Assembly (NCBI GenBank): GCA_034420475.1
Contig: DAOULH010000057.1
Coordinates: 1 to 64,000, forward strand
Direction: 5' to 3'
Source of the DNA: Bin87 sp034420475
Lineage (GTDB): Bacteria; Chloroflexota; Dehalococcoidia; Lucifugimonadales; UBA3495
Length of the DNA stretch: 64,000 bases
Made by a program: the position numbers and the translations under genes. Positions 16,281-24,650 of the stretch are shown in pieces; positions within the stretch are counted from its first letter, which is position 1; every line of letters begins with the position of its first letter. The notes below the pieces were generated by a model, which was not told where the DNA came from, made no database searches, and saw only the letters and a list, made by a program, of their open reading frames with translations.

Positions 16281-17141
16281 CTACTTGTGCCCGCTGAGGA
16301 TAGTGACCCAGTCTTCCTTCTGGCGGATTTCGCCGATGACCAACCCGGCCTCGTTGATCGCCGAAACCGCTTCGTCGTGCTGGTCCACGATGATGCCGGA
16401 GGCAATGAACACCCCGTCATCGGCCAGAAGATCGGGGATCGCCGGCGAGACCAAGCGGATGCCCCGGGCGCTGATGTTGGCCACGGCGATGTCGTATTTC
16501 ATGCTTCGGGTCGCGGCGTTGGGAATGCTGCCCGATTGGGCGTTGACGCGCTCCGCGATGCCGGTGCGACGGAAATTGCGCTGGGCGGCCCGTACCGCGT
16601 GCCCGTCAATGTCCACCGCGGTGATATGACCTGCGCCCAATTTTGCGGCGGCGATGGTCAGGATACCGGAGCCGGTTCCCACGTCAAGAACGGCGCTGCC
16701 GGGCCGAACCATCTCTTCCAGCGCCTCCAGGCAGGAATAAGTCGTCGGATGATATCCCGTGCCGAAAGCCAGCCCCGGGTCCAGTTCCACCAGAACGTCG
16801 CCGGGCTGGGTTTCGTAGTCGATCCAAGAGGGCTTGATCACCAGGTTTTGCCCGACGCGCAGCAGCGTGAAGTGCTGCTTCCAGTTGTCGCGCCAATCTT
16901 CGTTGTCGTCCAGGGGTCGGATCTGCAGCTCGCCCAGGTCCGCAACGCTGGACGCCAGCTTGATACCCACCTCGATGTGCGCCAGCCGCTGCCGGGAGAG
17001 GCTGGGCAGGTAGGAACGGAGCACCGCGTGCTCGCCGGGTCTGGTCTCAACGCTCAACCCGTATCCGTACCGCTCAAAGAGGTAGGAAACGGGCTCGACG
17101 TATTCGAAAGGAACGTTGATGCTCAGTTCGTGCCAGGACAT
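16281..17141 (-). CDS. prmA: Ribosomal protein L11 methyltransferase
   Basis: A 286-residue SAM-dependent methyltransferase that trimethylates ribosomal protein L11. The PrmA hallmark LDPGLAFGTGYHPTT is near residue 122, followed by the SAM-binding motif VLDVGTGSGILTIAAAKLGA and by VANISA (the NPP/NIL-type motif of the family, here with Ser). The N-terminal substrate-recognition domain is present, so length is normal. It lies 59 bases downstream of dnaJ, an arrangement widely conserved in bacteria. Confidence 0.93.
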   Translation of the reverse strand: MSWHELSINVPFEYVEPVSYLFERYGYGLSVETRPGEHAVLRSYLPSLSRQRLAHIEVGIKLASSVADLGELQIRPLDDNEDWRDNWKQHFTLLRVGQNLVIKPSWIDYETQPGDVLVELDPGLAFGTGYHPTTYSCLEALEEMVRPGSAVLDVGTGSGILTIAAAKLGAGHITAVDIDGHAVRAAQRNFRRTGIAERVNAQSGSIPNAATRSMKYDIAVANISARGIRLVSPAIPDLLADDGVFIASGIIVDQHDEAVSAINEAGLVIGEIRQKEDWVTILSGHK

Positions 17142-17200
17142 CGCGCGATCAGTGTAACGTGAGGAAGTGCAACGTCGAGCCGCCGGCCGCCTGAGCCCGA

Positions 17201-18460
17201 CTATTCGCCGCCCGAGGTCAGGGTATCCTTGATACGGTCAAACAGCCCGCGCTGCTTGTCGTCTTGTGGCGGTTCTTGAGTATCAGCGCTGGCGTCAACT
17301 GCCGCCTCTTCCGGTTCCGTGACTTCGTTTTCGGCCGGTTTCCGGTTGCTGGAGCGCTTCTTCCGTGGAGACGCCGGCGGCCTCCTGCCGTTGTTGGCCA
17401 GGGAATAGGCCAAGTCTTCTATCAACTTGCGCTGGTACTTGTTCAACTTCGAGGGAATGTCCACGTCCACCAGGACGCGGATGTCTCCCCGTCGGTCCGT
17501 GGGCCTGCCGTCGCGGCGGATGCGCGGGACGCCCCGCGAACGAACGCGGAACTCGCTGCCGGCCTGGGTTCCCGGCGGTATGTCGAGGTCGATGTCGTCG
17601 CCTTCAAGGGTAGGGATGGGCTTGGTCACGCCGAGGGCGGCTTCGGCCATGTTGAGTGATGTCCGGTACAGCAGGTCCGATTCGTCCCGCACAAAGAGCG
17701 GATGCTCCCGCACTCTCACCTGCACGTACAGGTTTCCCGGCGGGCCGCCGTTGGCTCCGGCATCCCCTTCGCCGGTGATGCGCACCTGCATCCCGTTATC
17801 GACGCCGGCGGGTATGGTAACGGTGCGGGTCCGGCGACGCCGCTCGAAGCCCCGGGCGCGGCAGTTGGAGCAGGGGGTTTCTATGTAACGGCCATTGCCA
17901 TTGCAGCTGGAACAGGGGGTGGTCACGGCAAACTGGCCGAACACGCTGCGCTGGGCGCGACGCACCTGGCCGCTGCCGTTGCAGGTGCGGCACGTATTGA
18001 TGGCGGTGCCGGGTTCGTTGCCGGCGCCGGAACAATGGTGACAAGGCTCCACCCGATTGATCTCGATGTCCTTGTCGCAGCCGAACACGGCCTCTTCGAA
18101 GGTCAGGTTGACCCGCTGGCTGATGTCCTCTCCGCTGCGCGGCTGGTTGGCGGTGCGCCCGCCGCCCCCGAAAAAGGTGTCGAATATATCGCCGAAGCCG
18201 CCGAACGGATCGAAGCCGTCAAACCCGCGTTCACCGCCGCCGTTTACTCCGGCGTGGCCGAAACGGTCATAGCGGGTGCGCTTCTCCTGGTCGCTGAGGA
18301 CCTGGTAGGCCTCGTTGATCTCCTTGAACTTGTCCTCAGCGCCCGGGGTTCTGTTCCGGTCAGGATGGAATTCCATCGCCTTCCTGCGGAAAGCGCGACG
18401 GATCTCCTCTTCGTTGGCTCCCCGGTCGACGCCGAGGGTCTCGTAATAATCTACAGGCAT
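17201..18460 (-). CDS. dnaJ: Chaperone DnaJ
   Basis: A 419-residue Hsp40 co-chaperone with a J domain (YYETLGV, HPD at about residue 34), a Gly/Phe-rich region (GERGFDGFDPFGGFGD), a zinc-finger domain with four Cys pairs (CHHCSGAG, CRTCNGSG, CSSCNGNG, CSNCRARG) and the C-terminal substrate-binding domains. The last zinc motif departs from CxxCxGxG. A poorly conserved acidic tail of about 60 residues (KPAENEVTEPEEA and on) extends past the usual end. The start was set at MPVDYYE, where similarity begins; a GTG six codons upstream is possible. dnaK and grpE are not adjacent. Confidence 0.95.
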   Translation of the reverse strand: MPVDYYETLGVDRGANEEEIRRAFRRKAMEFHPDRNRTPGAEDKFKEINEAYQVLSDQEKRTRYDRFGHAGVNGGGERGFDGFDPFGGFGDIFDTFFGGGGRTANQPRSGEDISQRVNLTFEEAVFGCDKDIEINRVEPCHHCSGAGNEPGTAINTCRTCNGSGQVRRAQRSVFGQFAVTTPCSSCNGNGRYIETPCSNCRARGFERRRRTRTVTIPAGVDNGMQVRITGEGDAGANGGPPGNLYVQVRVREHPLFVRDESDLLYRTSLNMAEAALGVTKPIPTLEGDDIDLDIPPGTQAGSEFRVRSRGVPRIRRDGRPTDRRGDIRVLVDVDIPSKLNKYQRKLIEDLAYSLANNGRRPPASPRKKRSSNRKPAENEVTEPEEAAVDASADTQEPPQDDKQRGLFDRIKDTLTSGGE

Positions 18461-18531
18461 AACATTCTGGCGATTCACAGACTGTTTCGATTATAGCGGA
18501 CGCCACGCTCAATGCTCAACTGCCAGCGATT

Positions 18532-18906
18532 TCACGACAACGACCGGCCGACCAGTACGCCGGCGTAGGCAGCCGCCAGCCCCACGACGAGGTTGGCAGC
18601 GATGGATATGCCGGCCCGACCCAGTTCACCGCCGGATATGAGCCGGACGCCATCGTAGGCCAGCGTGGAAAAGGTGGTGAAACCGCCCAACAGACCTACG
18701 GTGAGCATGGCGCGCAGTTCCAGCGGCCACTCGGAGCGGGTGATGAACATGGTTGCCAGCACACCCAGAGCAAAGGACCCGATCACGTTGACGGCGAAGG
18801 TTCCCACCACCGTGTCCGCGCCCAGGAACTGGGCCGCCAGCCGGCCGGCGCCGTAGCGCAGCACGGAACCCGCGGCACCGCCCGCCGCCACCAGCAGCCA
18901 GATCAC
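18532..18906 (-). CDS. crcB: Fluoride ion channel CrcB/FluC
   Basis: A 124-residue four-TM protein that exports fluoride as a dual-topology dimer. The family blocks are present: the N-terminal GGAAGSVLRYG, the VNVIGSFALG segment with the conserved Asn, and the GGFTTFSTLA motif that lines the pore and binds the central sodium. The start is GTG. No fluoride riboswitch was recognised in the 63-base upstream gap. It lies between dnaJ and a DUF4058 gene on the same strand. Confidence 0.95.
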   Translation of the reverse strand: MIWLLVAAGGAAGSVLRYGAGRLAAQFLGADTVVGTFAVNVIGSFALGVLATMFITRSEWPLELRAMLTVGLLGGFTTFSTLAYDGVRLISGGELGRAGISIAANLVVGLAAAYAGVLVGRSLS

Positions 18907-18969
18907 GCTAAGTCCGGACGCCCGATGATCGCCTCAACGTCGGTGATTTTCATAGGGTTCCTCCCGGAT

Positions 18970-19770
18970 TCAGTTGCGCAGCCCGGTTTCCCGCAACAGC
19001 CGGTCAATCCATTCCCGGTCTTCGTCGGACAAAATTCCTTCCGGGGCGCTGTTGTAGTCCACGTAATTGGCGTAGTAATCCTGTTCGTACATGTCATCCA
19101 CCAACGCGCACAGCGGAACCACCGCGTCATCGTCGCCTTCCAGCAGCGGCACCGGAATGTCAGGAATGGGAGTTTGCAGGCGGAACGGATACAAGTCCAC
19201 TTCCGGTCGCATCTGCCATCGGCTGATCAGGTGCCGGTAAGGCGCGTTGCCGTCGTAACCTTCCACCGGCATGGGCCGACCGCGGCGAATGAGGTCAATC
19301 TCCACCAGGTGTGTGGGGCTGAAAATCACTCGCTCGCGCTTGTCCAGATACTGGCTGCGCCCGTGTCCACTTAAGCTCTTGTTGCTGGGCGACAGCAACT
19401 CCACGATGGTTACCGGGTCTTCGTGGTCGCGTTCGCCAATGGTGATGAACATCTCCCGGGTTGTTTCGTCATCCAGAGGGAGCCTGGCGGTTACCCGGCC
19501 TTCCGCCAGGTAGGTAGCGGCGCCGCGCTCACGCACACCGCCGCCTCTGAACGAAAGGTCGGGTTCGGCGTACCGGGCCGGAGCGTCGCGAGAGGGATCG
19601 TTGCCGATGCCGACACGCTCGTCCATGATGACCGTGTACCGGAACGGCAAAGTGCGCCGGAGAAAGCGATGCATCTCGACGATGATTTTGTTGTGGACCT
19701 CCGGCCAGATCCGCCTGGATTCCAGATACGGGTTCATGCCCGGAAACGGGTTGGCAAAGGGGTTTTCCAT
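18970..19770 (-). CDS. DUF4058 family protein
   Basis: A 266-residue protein starting MENPFANPFPGMNPYLES, the characteristic start of DUF4058 proteins ('FPGMDPYLE'). Other family segments are VTIVELLSPSNKS near residue 125, similar to Uma2/PD-(D/E)xK-type folds, and LVEIDLIRRG soon after. The VELLSPSNK and EIDLIR pair places an E and a D/E-x-K-like set close together, so a nuclease-like fold is a plausible speculation, but function is unknown. The family is abundant in Chloroflexota, cyanobacteria and planctomycetes. It ends 63 bases before crcB. Confidence 0.88.
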   Translation of the reverse strand: MENPFANPFPGMNPYLESRRIWPEVHNKIIVEMHRFLRRTLPFRYTVIMDERVGIGNDPSRDAPARYAEPDLSFRGGGVRERGAATYLAEGRVTARLPLDDETTREMFITIGERDHEDPVTIVELLSPSNKSLSGHGRSQYLDKRERVIFSPTHLVEIDLIRRGRPMPVEGYDGNAPYRHLISRWQMRPEVDLYPFRLQTPIPDIPVPLLEGDDDAVVPLCALVDDMYEQDYYANYVDYNSAPEGILSDEDREWIDRLLRETGLRN

Positions 19771-19792
19771 GGCACGTACCTTGCTACGTCCA

Positions 19793-20941
19793 CTAGCCAC
19801 TCGACCCGAGGCCGTCGAATCTCCCCAGCCGAAACAACCCGATGTCGTGCTCGGTCTGGCCGTGCTCCGCCAGGTCGGCCATGATTTCGCCCACGACGCT
19901 GGAGAACTTGAAACCGTGCCCGGAGAACCCGGCAGCAACGGAAACCTGCGGGTGGTCCGACAGCGTGTCGATGATGAAGTGCTCGTCGGGCGTGTTGGTG
20001 AACATGCAGGTCTTCAGCGCAAGAGTCGGGCCGGCCGCTTCCGGGAAGTAACGCTCGGTGAACTGCCGGAGTGCGGCTTCGTCCCGGGCGTTGGGTTCCC
20101 GGTCCATGGTGTCCGGGTCAACCTGCTCGCGAAAATGATTGAACATGCCCAGCTTGAAGCCGGGGATGCCATAGGACGGGAAGCCGTAGAAACGGCCTTC
20201 CTCCACCTCCATGCCGAAGCACGGGAAATTCTCCGGGCGGAAAAGCTCCGGGCGATAGGGCGCAAACCAACCCAGCACCTGCCGCTCCGGAACGGCGTGG
20301 GCGGCGACTTCGGGCGCCACCTTGCCCGCCCAGGCTCCGGCGGTGACCACCAGACGACGGGCCGAATAGGTGTCCTTGTCCGTGGTGACGACCACTCCGC
20401 CGGCGGCGGTGGGTTCCCAGCTGAGCGCGGCTTCGCGGCCGTGCACCTCGGCGCCGATCTCCAGGGCCGCAGAGACGTGGCCCACGATGCACCGCTCGGA
20501 GAGCACGAACCCGCCCTGCTGTTCGTAGAGCATTTCGGCTTCTTCGGGCAGTTGATAACCCGGCCACTCCTGATTCACCTGCGGGCCGCTCAACATGCGG
20601 TAGGGGAGGTGATGCTGCGTCACCGTTTCCAACGAGCCTTCCAGCAGTTGGCTCGCCCCAACGCCTCCACGGACGCATCCGGTGGTGACCAGGAGCTTCT
20701 CGCCGGCCAGGTTCTCCAGCTGATGCCAGAGCTCGTAGGCCCGATAAAGCAGGGGCACGTAGGAAGGGTCCTCGTGGTAGGCGAGGCGGATCATGCGGCT
20801 GACGCCGTGGGAGGAGCCCATCTCGTTGGGGATGTCGTACTGCTCCAGCCCCAGCACCTTCCAGCCGCGCCGGGCCAGGTGATAGACGGCGGCGCTCCCC
20901 ATGCCGCCGACTCCGATGACGATTGCGTCAAACTCGCGCAT
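19793..20941 (-). CDS. FAD-dependent oxidase, sarcosine/N-methyltryptophan oxidase-like
   Basis: A 382-residue flavoenzyme of the monomeric sarcosine oxidase (MSOX) family. The N-terminal Rossmann motif VIGVGGMGSAAVYHLARRG binds FAD, followed by SSHGVSRMIRLAYHEDPSY, a strongly conserved MSOX segment. The cysteine that covalently binds FAD in MSOX is present in LKTCMFTNTPDEHF. The C-terminal VAAGFSGHGFKF motif is also typical. Members oxidise N-methyl amino acids to formaldehyde and the free amine, producing H2O2. The exact substrate is not determined. Start at ATG 20941. Confidence 0.92.
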   Translation of the reverse strand: MREFDAIVIGVGGMGSAAVYHLARRGWKVLGLEQYDIPNEMGSSHGVSRMIRLAYHEDPSYVPLLYRAYELWHQLENLAGEKLLVTTGCVRGGVGASQLLEGSLETVTQHHLPYRMLSGPQVNQEWPGYQLPEEAEMLYEQQGGFVLSERCIVGHVSAALEIGAEVHGREAALSWEPTAAGGVVVTTDKDTYSARRLVVTAGAWAGKVAPEVAAHAVPERQVLGWFAPYRPELFRPENFPCFGMEVEEGRFYGFPSYGIPGFKLGMFNHFREQVDPDTMDREPNARDEAALRQFTERYFPEAAGPTLALKTCMFTNTPDEHFIIDTLSDHPQVSVAAGFSGHGFKFSSVVGEIMADLAEHGQTEHDIGLFRLGRFDGLGSSG

Positions 20942-20960
20942 TGCTTTTCCTGCCTGGTTT

Positions 20961-20988
20961 CTGGATTCCCGCTTTCGCAGGAATGACG
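20961..20988. repeat. dRS3-like hairpin repeat (matches MITE B interior)
   Basis: The 28-bp segment starting CTGGATTCCCGCTTTCGC and ending GAATGACG contains an inverted ATTCC...GGAAT hairpin. It matches bases 48399-48426, inside the family B element, at 27 of 28 positions. It occupies most of the 63-bp gap between two minus-strand genes. Confidence 0.7.
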
Positions 20989-21004
20989 CTGTAGATTTCG
21001 GAAC

Positions 21005-21922
21005 CTACGCCCGGGGCAGCGGGTTGCCCGGCGTGGTCATGCGCAGGCTGTACACCGAGGTGCGCGCCGTGAACAGCATGGTGCGGAAGTCCGGGCCGCC
21101 GAAAGCGCAGTTGGCCGGTATCTCCGGGACCCGAATGATGCCCAGATGCTCACCCGCCGGCGAGAAGACCCACACGCCGCCGGAACCGGTGCAATACACC
21201 CGGCCTTCCGCGTCCACCTTCATGCCATCGGGCACTCCGTCCTCGGCGGAGGCCATGCTACCGAACATCCGACTGTTGCTCAGGGAGCCGTCGGCCGCCA
21301 CGTCGTAGGCCTGGATGAACTGGTTCGGCTTGACCTCGCCGTCCCAATACTGGTCGGGCCGTTCGCCAAGCTTGCGGGTGTTGGACACGTACAGAACCGA
21401 CTCGTCGGGGGAGAAAGCGATGCCATTGGGGAAATCGATGTCGTGGGCGGACATGTCCACGGTTCCGTCCGGAGCAATGCGGTGGATAGTGCCGGGCCAC
21501 TGGATCTCCTGCTCGGCTTCCGGAACGCGCCCGCTGGGGTTGGTGAAGTAGATGCTGCCGTCGCTGCGACACACGATGTCATTGGGCCGGTGGAACCGTT
21601 TGCCATCCCAGCGGTCCGCCACCACGTTGATGGTGCCGTCCGATTCCATGCGGGCGATGCGCCGGTTGTCGCCCTCGCACATGAGCAGGCGACCCTGAAG
21701 GTCCAGGGTCATGCCGTTGGTGCCTCCGCTGGGCTCGCGAATGATGTCGGGCGTCCCGCCAGCGGGAGACATACGGTGGATCACGGGTGGCTCGCGCCGC
21801 AAGTCAACAAACAGCCAGTAGCCGTCCGGGTGCCACAGCGGCCCCTCGGTGAATACGAAGTCGGTGGCGAGTTGCTGGGCTTCCTGGTCGGGTTCCACGA
21901 TGCCAGGCAGGTATTCAGTCAT
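21005..21922 (-). CDS. SMP-30/gluconolactonase/LRE family protein
   Basis: A 305-residue six-bladed beta-propeller hydrolase. Family features: FTEGPLWHPDGYWLFVD near residue 24 (the metal-binding Glu in EGP), NGMTLDLQGRLLMCEG, FHRPNDIVCRSDGSIYFTNP (metal-binding Asn and catalytic region), and FPNGIAFSPDESVLYVSNT (second Asn and Asp). Metal ligands appear intact, so it is probably an active lactonase; the natural lactone is unknown. A strong GAGGAGG ribosome site precedes the ATG. It lies 38 bases after a class IV aminotransferase gene on the same strand. Confidence 0.92.
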   Translation of the reverse strand: MTEYLPGIVEPDQEAQQLATDFVFTEGPLWHPDGYWLFVDLRREPPVIHRMSPAGGTPDIIREPSGGTNGMTLDLQGRLLMCEGDNRRIARMESDGTINVVADRWDGKRFHRPNDIVCRSDGSIYFTNPSGRVPEAEQEIQWPGTIHRIAPDGTVDMSAHDIDFPNGIAFSPDESVLYVSNTRKLGERPDQYWDGEVKPNQFIQAYDVAADGSLSNSRMFGSMASAEDGVPDGMKVDAEGRVYCTGSGGVWVFSPAGEHLGIIRVPEIPANCAFGGPDFRTMLFTARTSVYSLRMTTPGNPLPRA

Positions 21923-21960
21923 GGTTTGCCTCCTCGGCGGGTGTACGGAAATAAGGGAAG

Positions 21961-22875
21961 TTACGCAGGCAGGTGCGCCAGGTACTGTTCGGCGAAGTCC
22001 ATGCCGACGAGATCGCTGAACGCCGTCATCAGGCGCTCGGTCACCGGCCCCGGGACGCTGCCGTCGCCGACGGTGGCGCCGTTGACCGCCGACACCGGGC
22101 AGATGCACAGGCTGGTGGAGGTCAGGAACGCTTCATCGGCGGTGTAGGCATCGTACAGGTCGAGGTCGCACTCGGCGGTCGCGAGACCCAAACCGTCGGC
22201 CAGTTCCAGGGTCTGGTTGCGGGTTACACCTTCCAGCACGTACTGCGACTTGGGCGTCATCACCGCGCCGTCCTTGACCAGGAAAACGTTGCTCCCGCGA
22301 CCCTCGGTGAGATTGCCGAATTCGTCCAGCAGGATGGCCCAGGCGTCCGGGTCCTCGCCGTGCACCTCCAGCTCACCCATGATGAGGTTGAGGTAGTTGT
22401 GGGTCTTGGCGCGGGGGCTGAGGAACCGGGGAGGGATGCGGGCCACCGACGGCGTGCTGATGCGGGCGCCGTCCCGGTACAGCGGAGCGCGGGCGGCGAA
22501 GGGGATGGCGTGGCTCTCAATGATGATGGTGGGCCGAGGGCCACCGGAACGATTTGCTCCCTCCACGCCGCGACTGATGCGCTGCATGACCCACATATCC
22601 TGGCCGGGCGGCAGCAAGGGATGGTTGTGCGCGACCACGGCCTCGGTGCCCTCGGTCATCTCCTCCTTGCTCATGCCCACGTCGATGCGCAGGTAGCGGA
22701 GCGAGTTGTACAGGCGGTCGATGTGGCGATCCAGCCGGAAGGTCTTGCCGCCAAAGGTGCGGGTCGCGTCGAACACCGCGTCGCCGTACAGGAACCCGCG
22801 GTCGTAAATCGACAGCGCAACCTGGCTTGCCGGGGTCATTTCGCCGTTGAAATAGACGATCATTTCGTCTGCCAT
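21961..22875 (-). CDS. Class IV PLP-dependent aminotransferase (BCAT/D-amino acid type)
   Basis: A 304-residue fold-type IV aminotransferase. The catalytic lysine that holds PLP is in PRAKTHNYLNLI near residue 160, and the phosphate-binding region is GNLTEGRGSNVFLVKDG, with a later ATADEAFLTST-like segment (YTADEAFLTSTSL). The N terminus MADEMIVYFNGEM resembles branched-chain aminotransferases. Substrate specificity (branched-chain, D-amino acid, or (R)-amine) cannot be set by eye. Start codon: several ATGs are clustered; the one at 22875 has GGGAG eight bases upstream. The dehydrogenase gene upstream is 47 bases away. Confidence 0.9.
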   Translation of the reverse strand: MADEMIVYFNGEMTPASQVALSIYDRGFLYGDAVFDATRTFGGKTFRLDRHIDRLYNSLRYLRIDVGMSKEEMTEGTEAVVAHNHPLLPPGQDMWVMQRISRGVEGANRSGGPRPTIIIESHAIPFAARAPLYRDGARISTPSVARIPPRFLSPRAKTHNYLNLIMGELEVHGEDPDAWAILLDEFGNLTEGRGSNVFLVKDGAVMTPKSQYVLEGVTRNQTLELADGLGLATAECDLDLYDAYTADEAFLTSTSLCICPVSAVNGATVGDGSVPGPVTERLMTAFSDLVGMDFAEQYLAHLPA

Positions 22876-22922
22876 CATCAGAACTCCCAATTCATCCTGT
22901 CAATCCTGTGCATCGATGTAAG

Positions 22923-23825
22923 TCAGGCGTCTTTCCTCCGTATCTGGAACCCGGCCTCCTCTTCCATGGGAAGCACGATGGCCGCGCTATCCAGGTCTCC
23001 CAGTCCCTGTTCAACCGCTTCTGACAGAAGACGGTGGGCCAGATCACCGGCGGCAATCGGTGTCCCCAGGTCACGGGCCATCTCCTGGATAAGCCCCAGG
23101 TCCTTGAGGAACACCCGCAACTGGGTGCGTATGCCTTCGAAGTCGCGGTCGAGCATGGCCGGGGCGTTTCGGCCCAGAAGGAAGCTCTGACCCCACCCCG
23201 AATTGACCAGCTCGAAAACCAGCGCCGGGTCCGCCCCGGACTTTGCCCCCAACAGCATCGCCTCGGCGGCGGCGACCATGTGCACGCCGACCAGCAGTTG
23301 GTTCACCAGCTTGGCGGCGGTGCCGGAACCCGTGGGACCCACATGCCGCACTACTGCGCCCATCACATCGAACAGAGGCTGGGCTGCCGCGTAGGCTTCC
23401 GCCGGGCCACCGACCATGATGGTCAGGGTGCCGTCGGTGGCACGCTCGGTGCCGCCGCTGATGGGAGCATCGAGGAACATCGCGCCGCGCTTTTCGGCGG
23501 CGGCGGCGCAGGCTTTCGAGGTCGCAGCGCCCACGGTGCTGTGATCGACGATGATCTGCCCGGGGCGGGCATTGGGCAGCGCGCCGTCGTCTCCGAGGAG
23601 GACCGACTCGCAGGTTGCCACGTCGGGTAAGCAGGCCAGCACGACGTCGCAATTGGCCATGACCTCCACGGTGGAAGTCGCAGCAGTGGCCCCGGCATCT
23701 GCGATCTGCCGCACCTTTTCCTGGCTGCGGTTGTGGACCGTCAGGTCGCAGCCCGCGCGCAGCAGGTTGTAAGACATGGGGAGCCCCATGCGCCCCAGGC
23801 CGATGAAACCGATCTTTTCAGCCAA
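22923..23825 (-). CDS. NAD(P)-dependent beta-hydroxyacid dehydrogenase (3-HIBDH/GarR-like)
   Basis: A 300-residue enzyme with the N-terminal nucleotide motif IGFIGLGRMGLPMSYNLLRAG, the substrate-binding signature FLDAPISGGTERATDGTLTI near residue 120, and the catalytic lysine in GTAAKLVNQLL near residue 170. The family oxidises 3-hydroxyisobutyrate, tartronate semialdehyde or related acids. Substrate unknown. It has a paralog at 38826-39761. The gene starts five bases after the HEPN-like gene at 23830 ends, but since both are on the minus strand, the HEPN-like genes are upstream and may be in the same transcript. Confidence 0.92.
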   Translation of the reverse strand: MAEKIGFIGLGRMGLPMSYNLLRAGCDLTVHNRSQEKVRQIADAGATAATSTVEVMANCDVVLACLPDVATCESVLLGDDGALPNARPGQIIVDHSTVGAATSKACAAAAEKRGAMFLDAPISGGTERATDGTLTIMVGGPAEAYAAAQPLFDVMGAVVRHVGPTGSGTAAKLVNQLLVGVHMVAAAEAMLLGAKSGADPALVFELVNSGWGQSFLLGRNAPAMLDRDFEGIRTQLRVFLKDLGLIQEMARDLGTPIAAGDLAHRLLSEAVEQGLGDLDSAAIVLPMEEEAGFQIRRKDA

Positions 23826-23829
23826 GTTG

Positions 23830-24216
23830 TCAGCTCCTCAAACGGGGTTCGTTGGCTACGGCAAGCAGGCGAGCAACGAAAAGACGCGCTCTAGGCCGAT
23901 ATCTAACTATGCTTCCATCACTCATTTGCCCGTGGTAGAAATGGTTGTGAAACCGTTCCATCACGTCAAATTCAGTGAGCCAATGGGACGCCCCGGGTAC
24001 GTTAGGCAGTCGCTTGGCAACCCTCTTCAGCGCACCATGACTGTTATAGGGCCAGCTGTTTCGCAAGGCAACGGCTATCAGAGCGTGAGCGACCGCCCCC
24101 CACAGCATTTCCGCCCCTTTCAGCGTTTTACCGGCGGCGAATTCGACATCCGCTTCGTCCAGCAATTCCGGCGCCAGCTCAACGTGTTCCCGCAGCGGCA
24201 ACGTTGGAGTAGTCAT
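23830..24216 (-). CDS. HEPN/PaREP1-like protein, second of a tandem pair
   Basis: A 128-residue, mostly helical protein. The segment LLDEADVEFAAGKTLKGAE followed by LWGAVAHALIAVA resembles PaREP1/HEPN-type proteins. It aligns by eye with the preceding 120-residue protein over the first 60 residues and again at a HYHG/HYG motif near residue 95, so the two look like diverged tandem duplicates. The canonical HEPN RNase motif R-x4-6-H is not clear; RFHNHFYHG is the nearest candidate. It begins four bases after the upstream gene's stop. Function unknown; HEPN proteins often act in toxin or stress systems. Confidence 0.6.
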   Translation of the reverse strand: MTTPTLPLREHVELAPELLDEADVEFAAGKTLKGAEMLWGAVAHALIAVALRNSWPYNSHGALKRVAKRLPNVPGASHWLTEFDVMERFHNHFYHGQMSDGSIVRYRPRARLFVARLLAVANEPRLRS

Positions 24217-24220
24217 CGGG

Positions 24221-24583
24221 TCACTCCGTCAGGCGCTGCACTTCGCTGACGAACTCCCGCACCACCCGAAGCATACGGTGGCTGTCGCCATCCTCCCAGA
24301 CGAAACGGCCATAGTGAACCTTCTCAGGATAGCCTTCCGCAGCAGCGTATGAACTCAGCAGAATATCGCCGACCTGCTCATCCATTTTGGCAATTTTCTC
24401 CACCACCGGGTAGAGGTCATCGCCGTCATAATCCCAGCCCTTTTTGGCCGCGACGGACTTGAGAGCATGGAGCATTGCCGCCCGCAGGTTTTCGGTAGCC
24501 GCCAGCGCGTTGGAGTTCTCAAACTCCCGGTCGGCGGCGTCCAGGTAGTCCTGAGCGGTTTTCAATTGCTTTTGCGTTTGCAT
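24221..24583 (-). CDS. HEPN/PaREP1-like protein, first of a tandem pair
   Basis: A 120-residue helical protein starting MQTQKQLKTAQDYLDAADRE. The pattern YLDAADREFENSNALAATE followed by LRAAMLHALKSVAAKKGW matches its downstream neighbour (LLDEADVEFAAG, then AHALIAVALRNSW). The ATG has AAGGA eight bases upstream. The C-terminal half (KVHYGRF and MLRVVREFVSEVQRL) is helical. No catalytic motif can be assigned with confidence. Upstream is a 67-base gap to a PhnD-like gene on the same strand. Confidence 0.6.
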   Translation of the reverse strand: MQTQKQLKTAQDYLDAADREFENSNALAATENLRAAMLHALKSVAAKKGWDYDGDDLYPVVEKIAKMDEQVGDILLSSYAAAEGYPEKVHYGRFVWEDGDSHRMLRVVREFVSEVQRLTE

Positions 24584-24650
24584 CCCAACATTCCTTCTGA
24601 ACTGTGCCGTGTGATCAGCATAGCGCAGGGAAATAACCGGGGCAATGCGG

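Noticed and set aside
23830..24583. Classical toxin-antitoxin pair
   Set aside because: The two genes look like paralogs rather than a toxin with a DNA-binding antitoxin, and the HEPN catalytic motif is not clear, so I kept only the neutral HEPN/PaREP1-like call.
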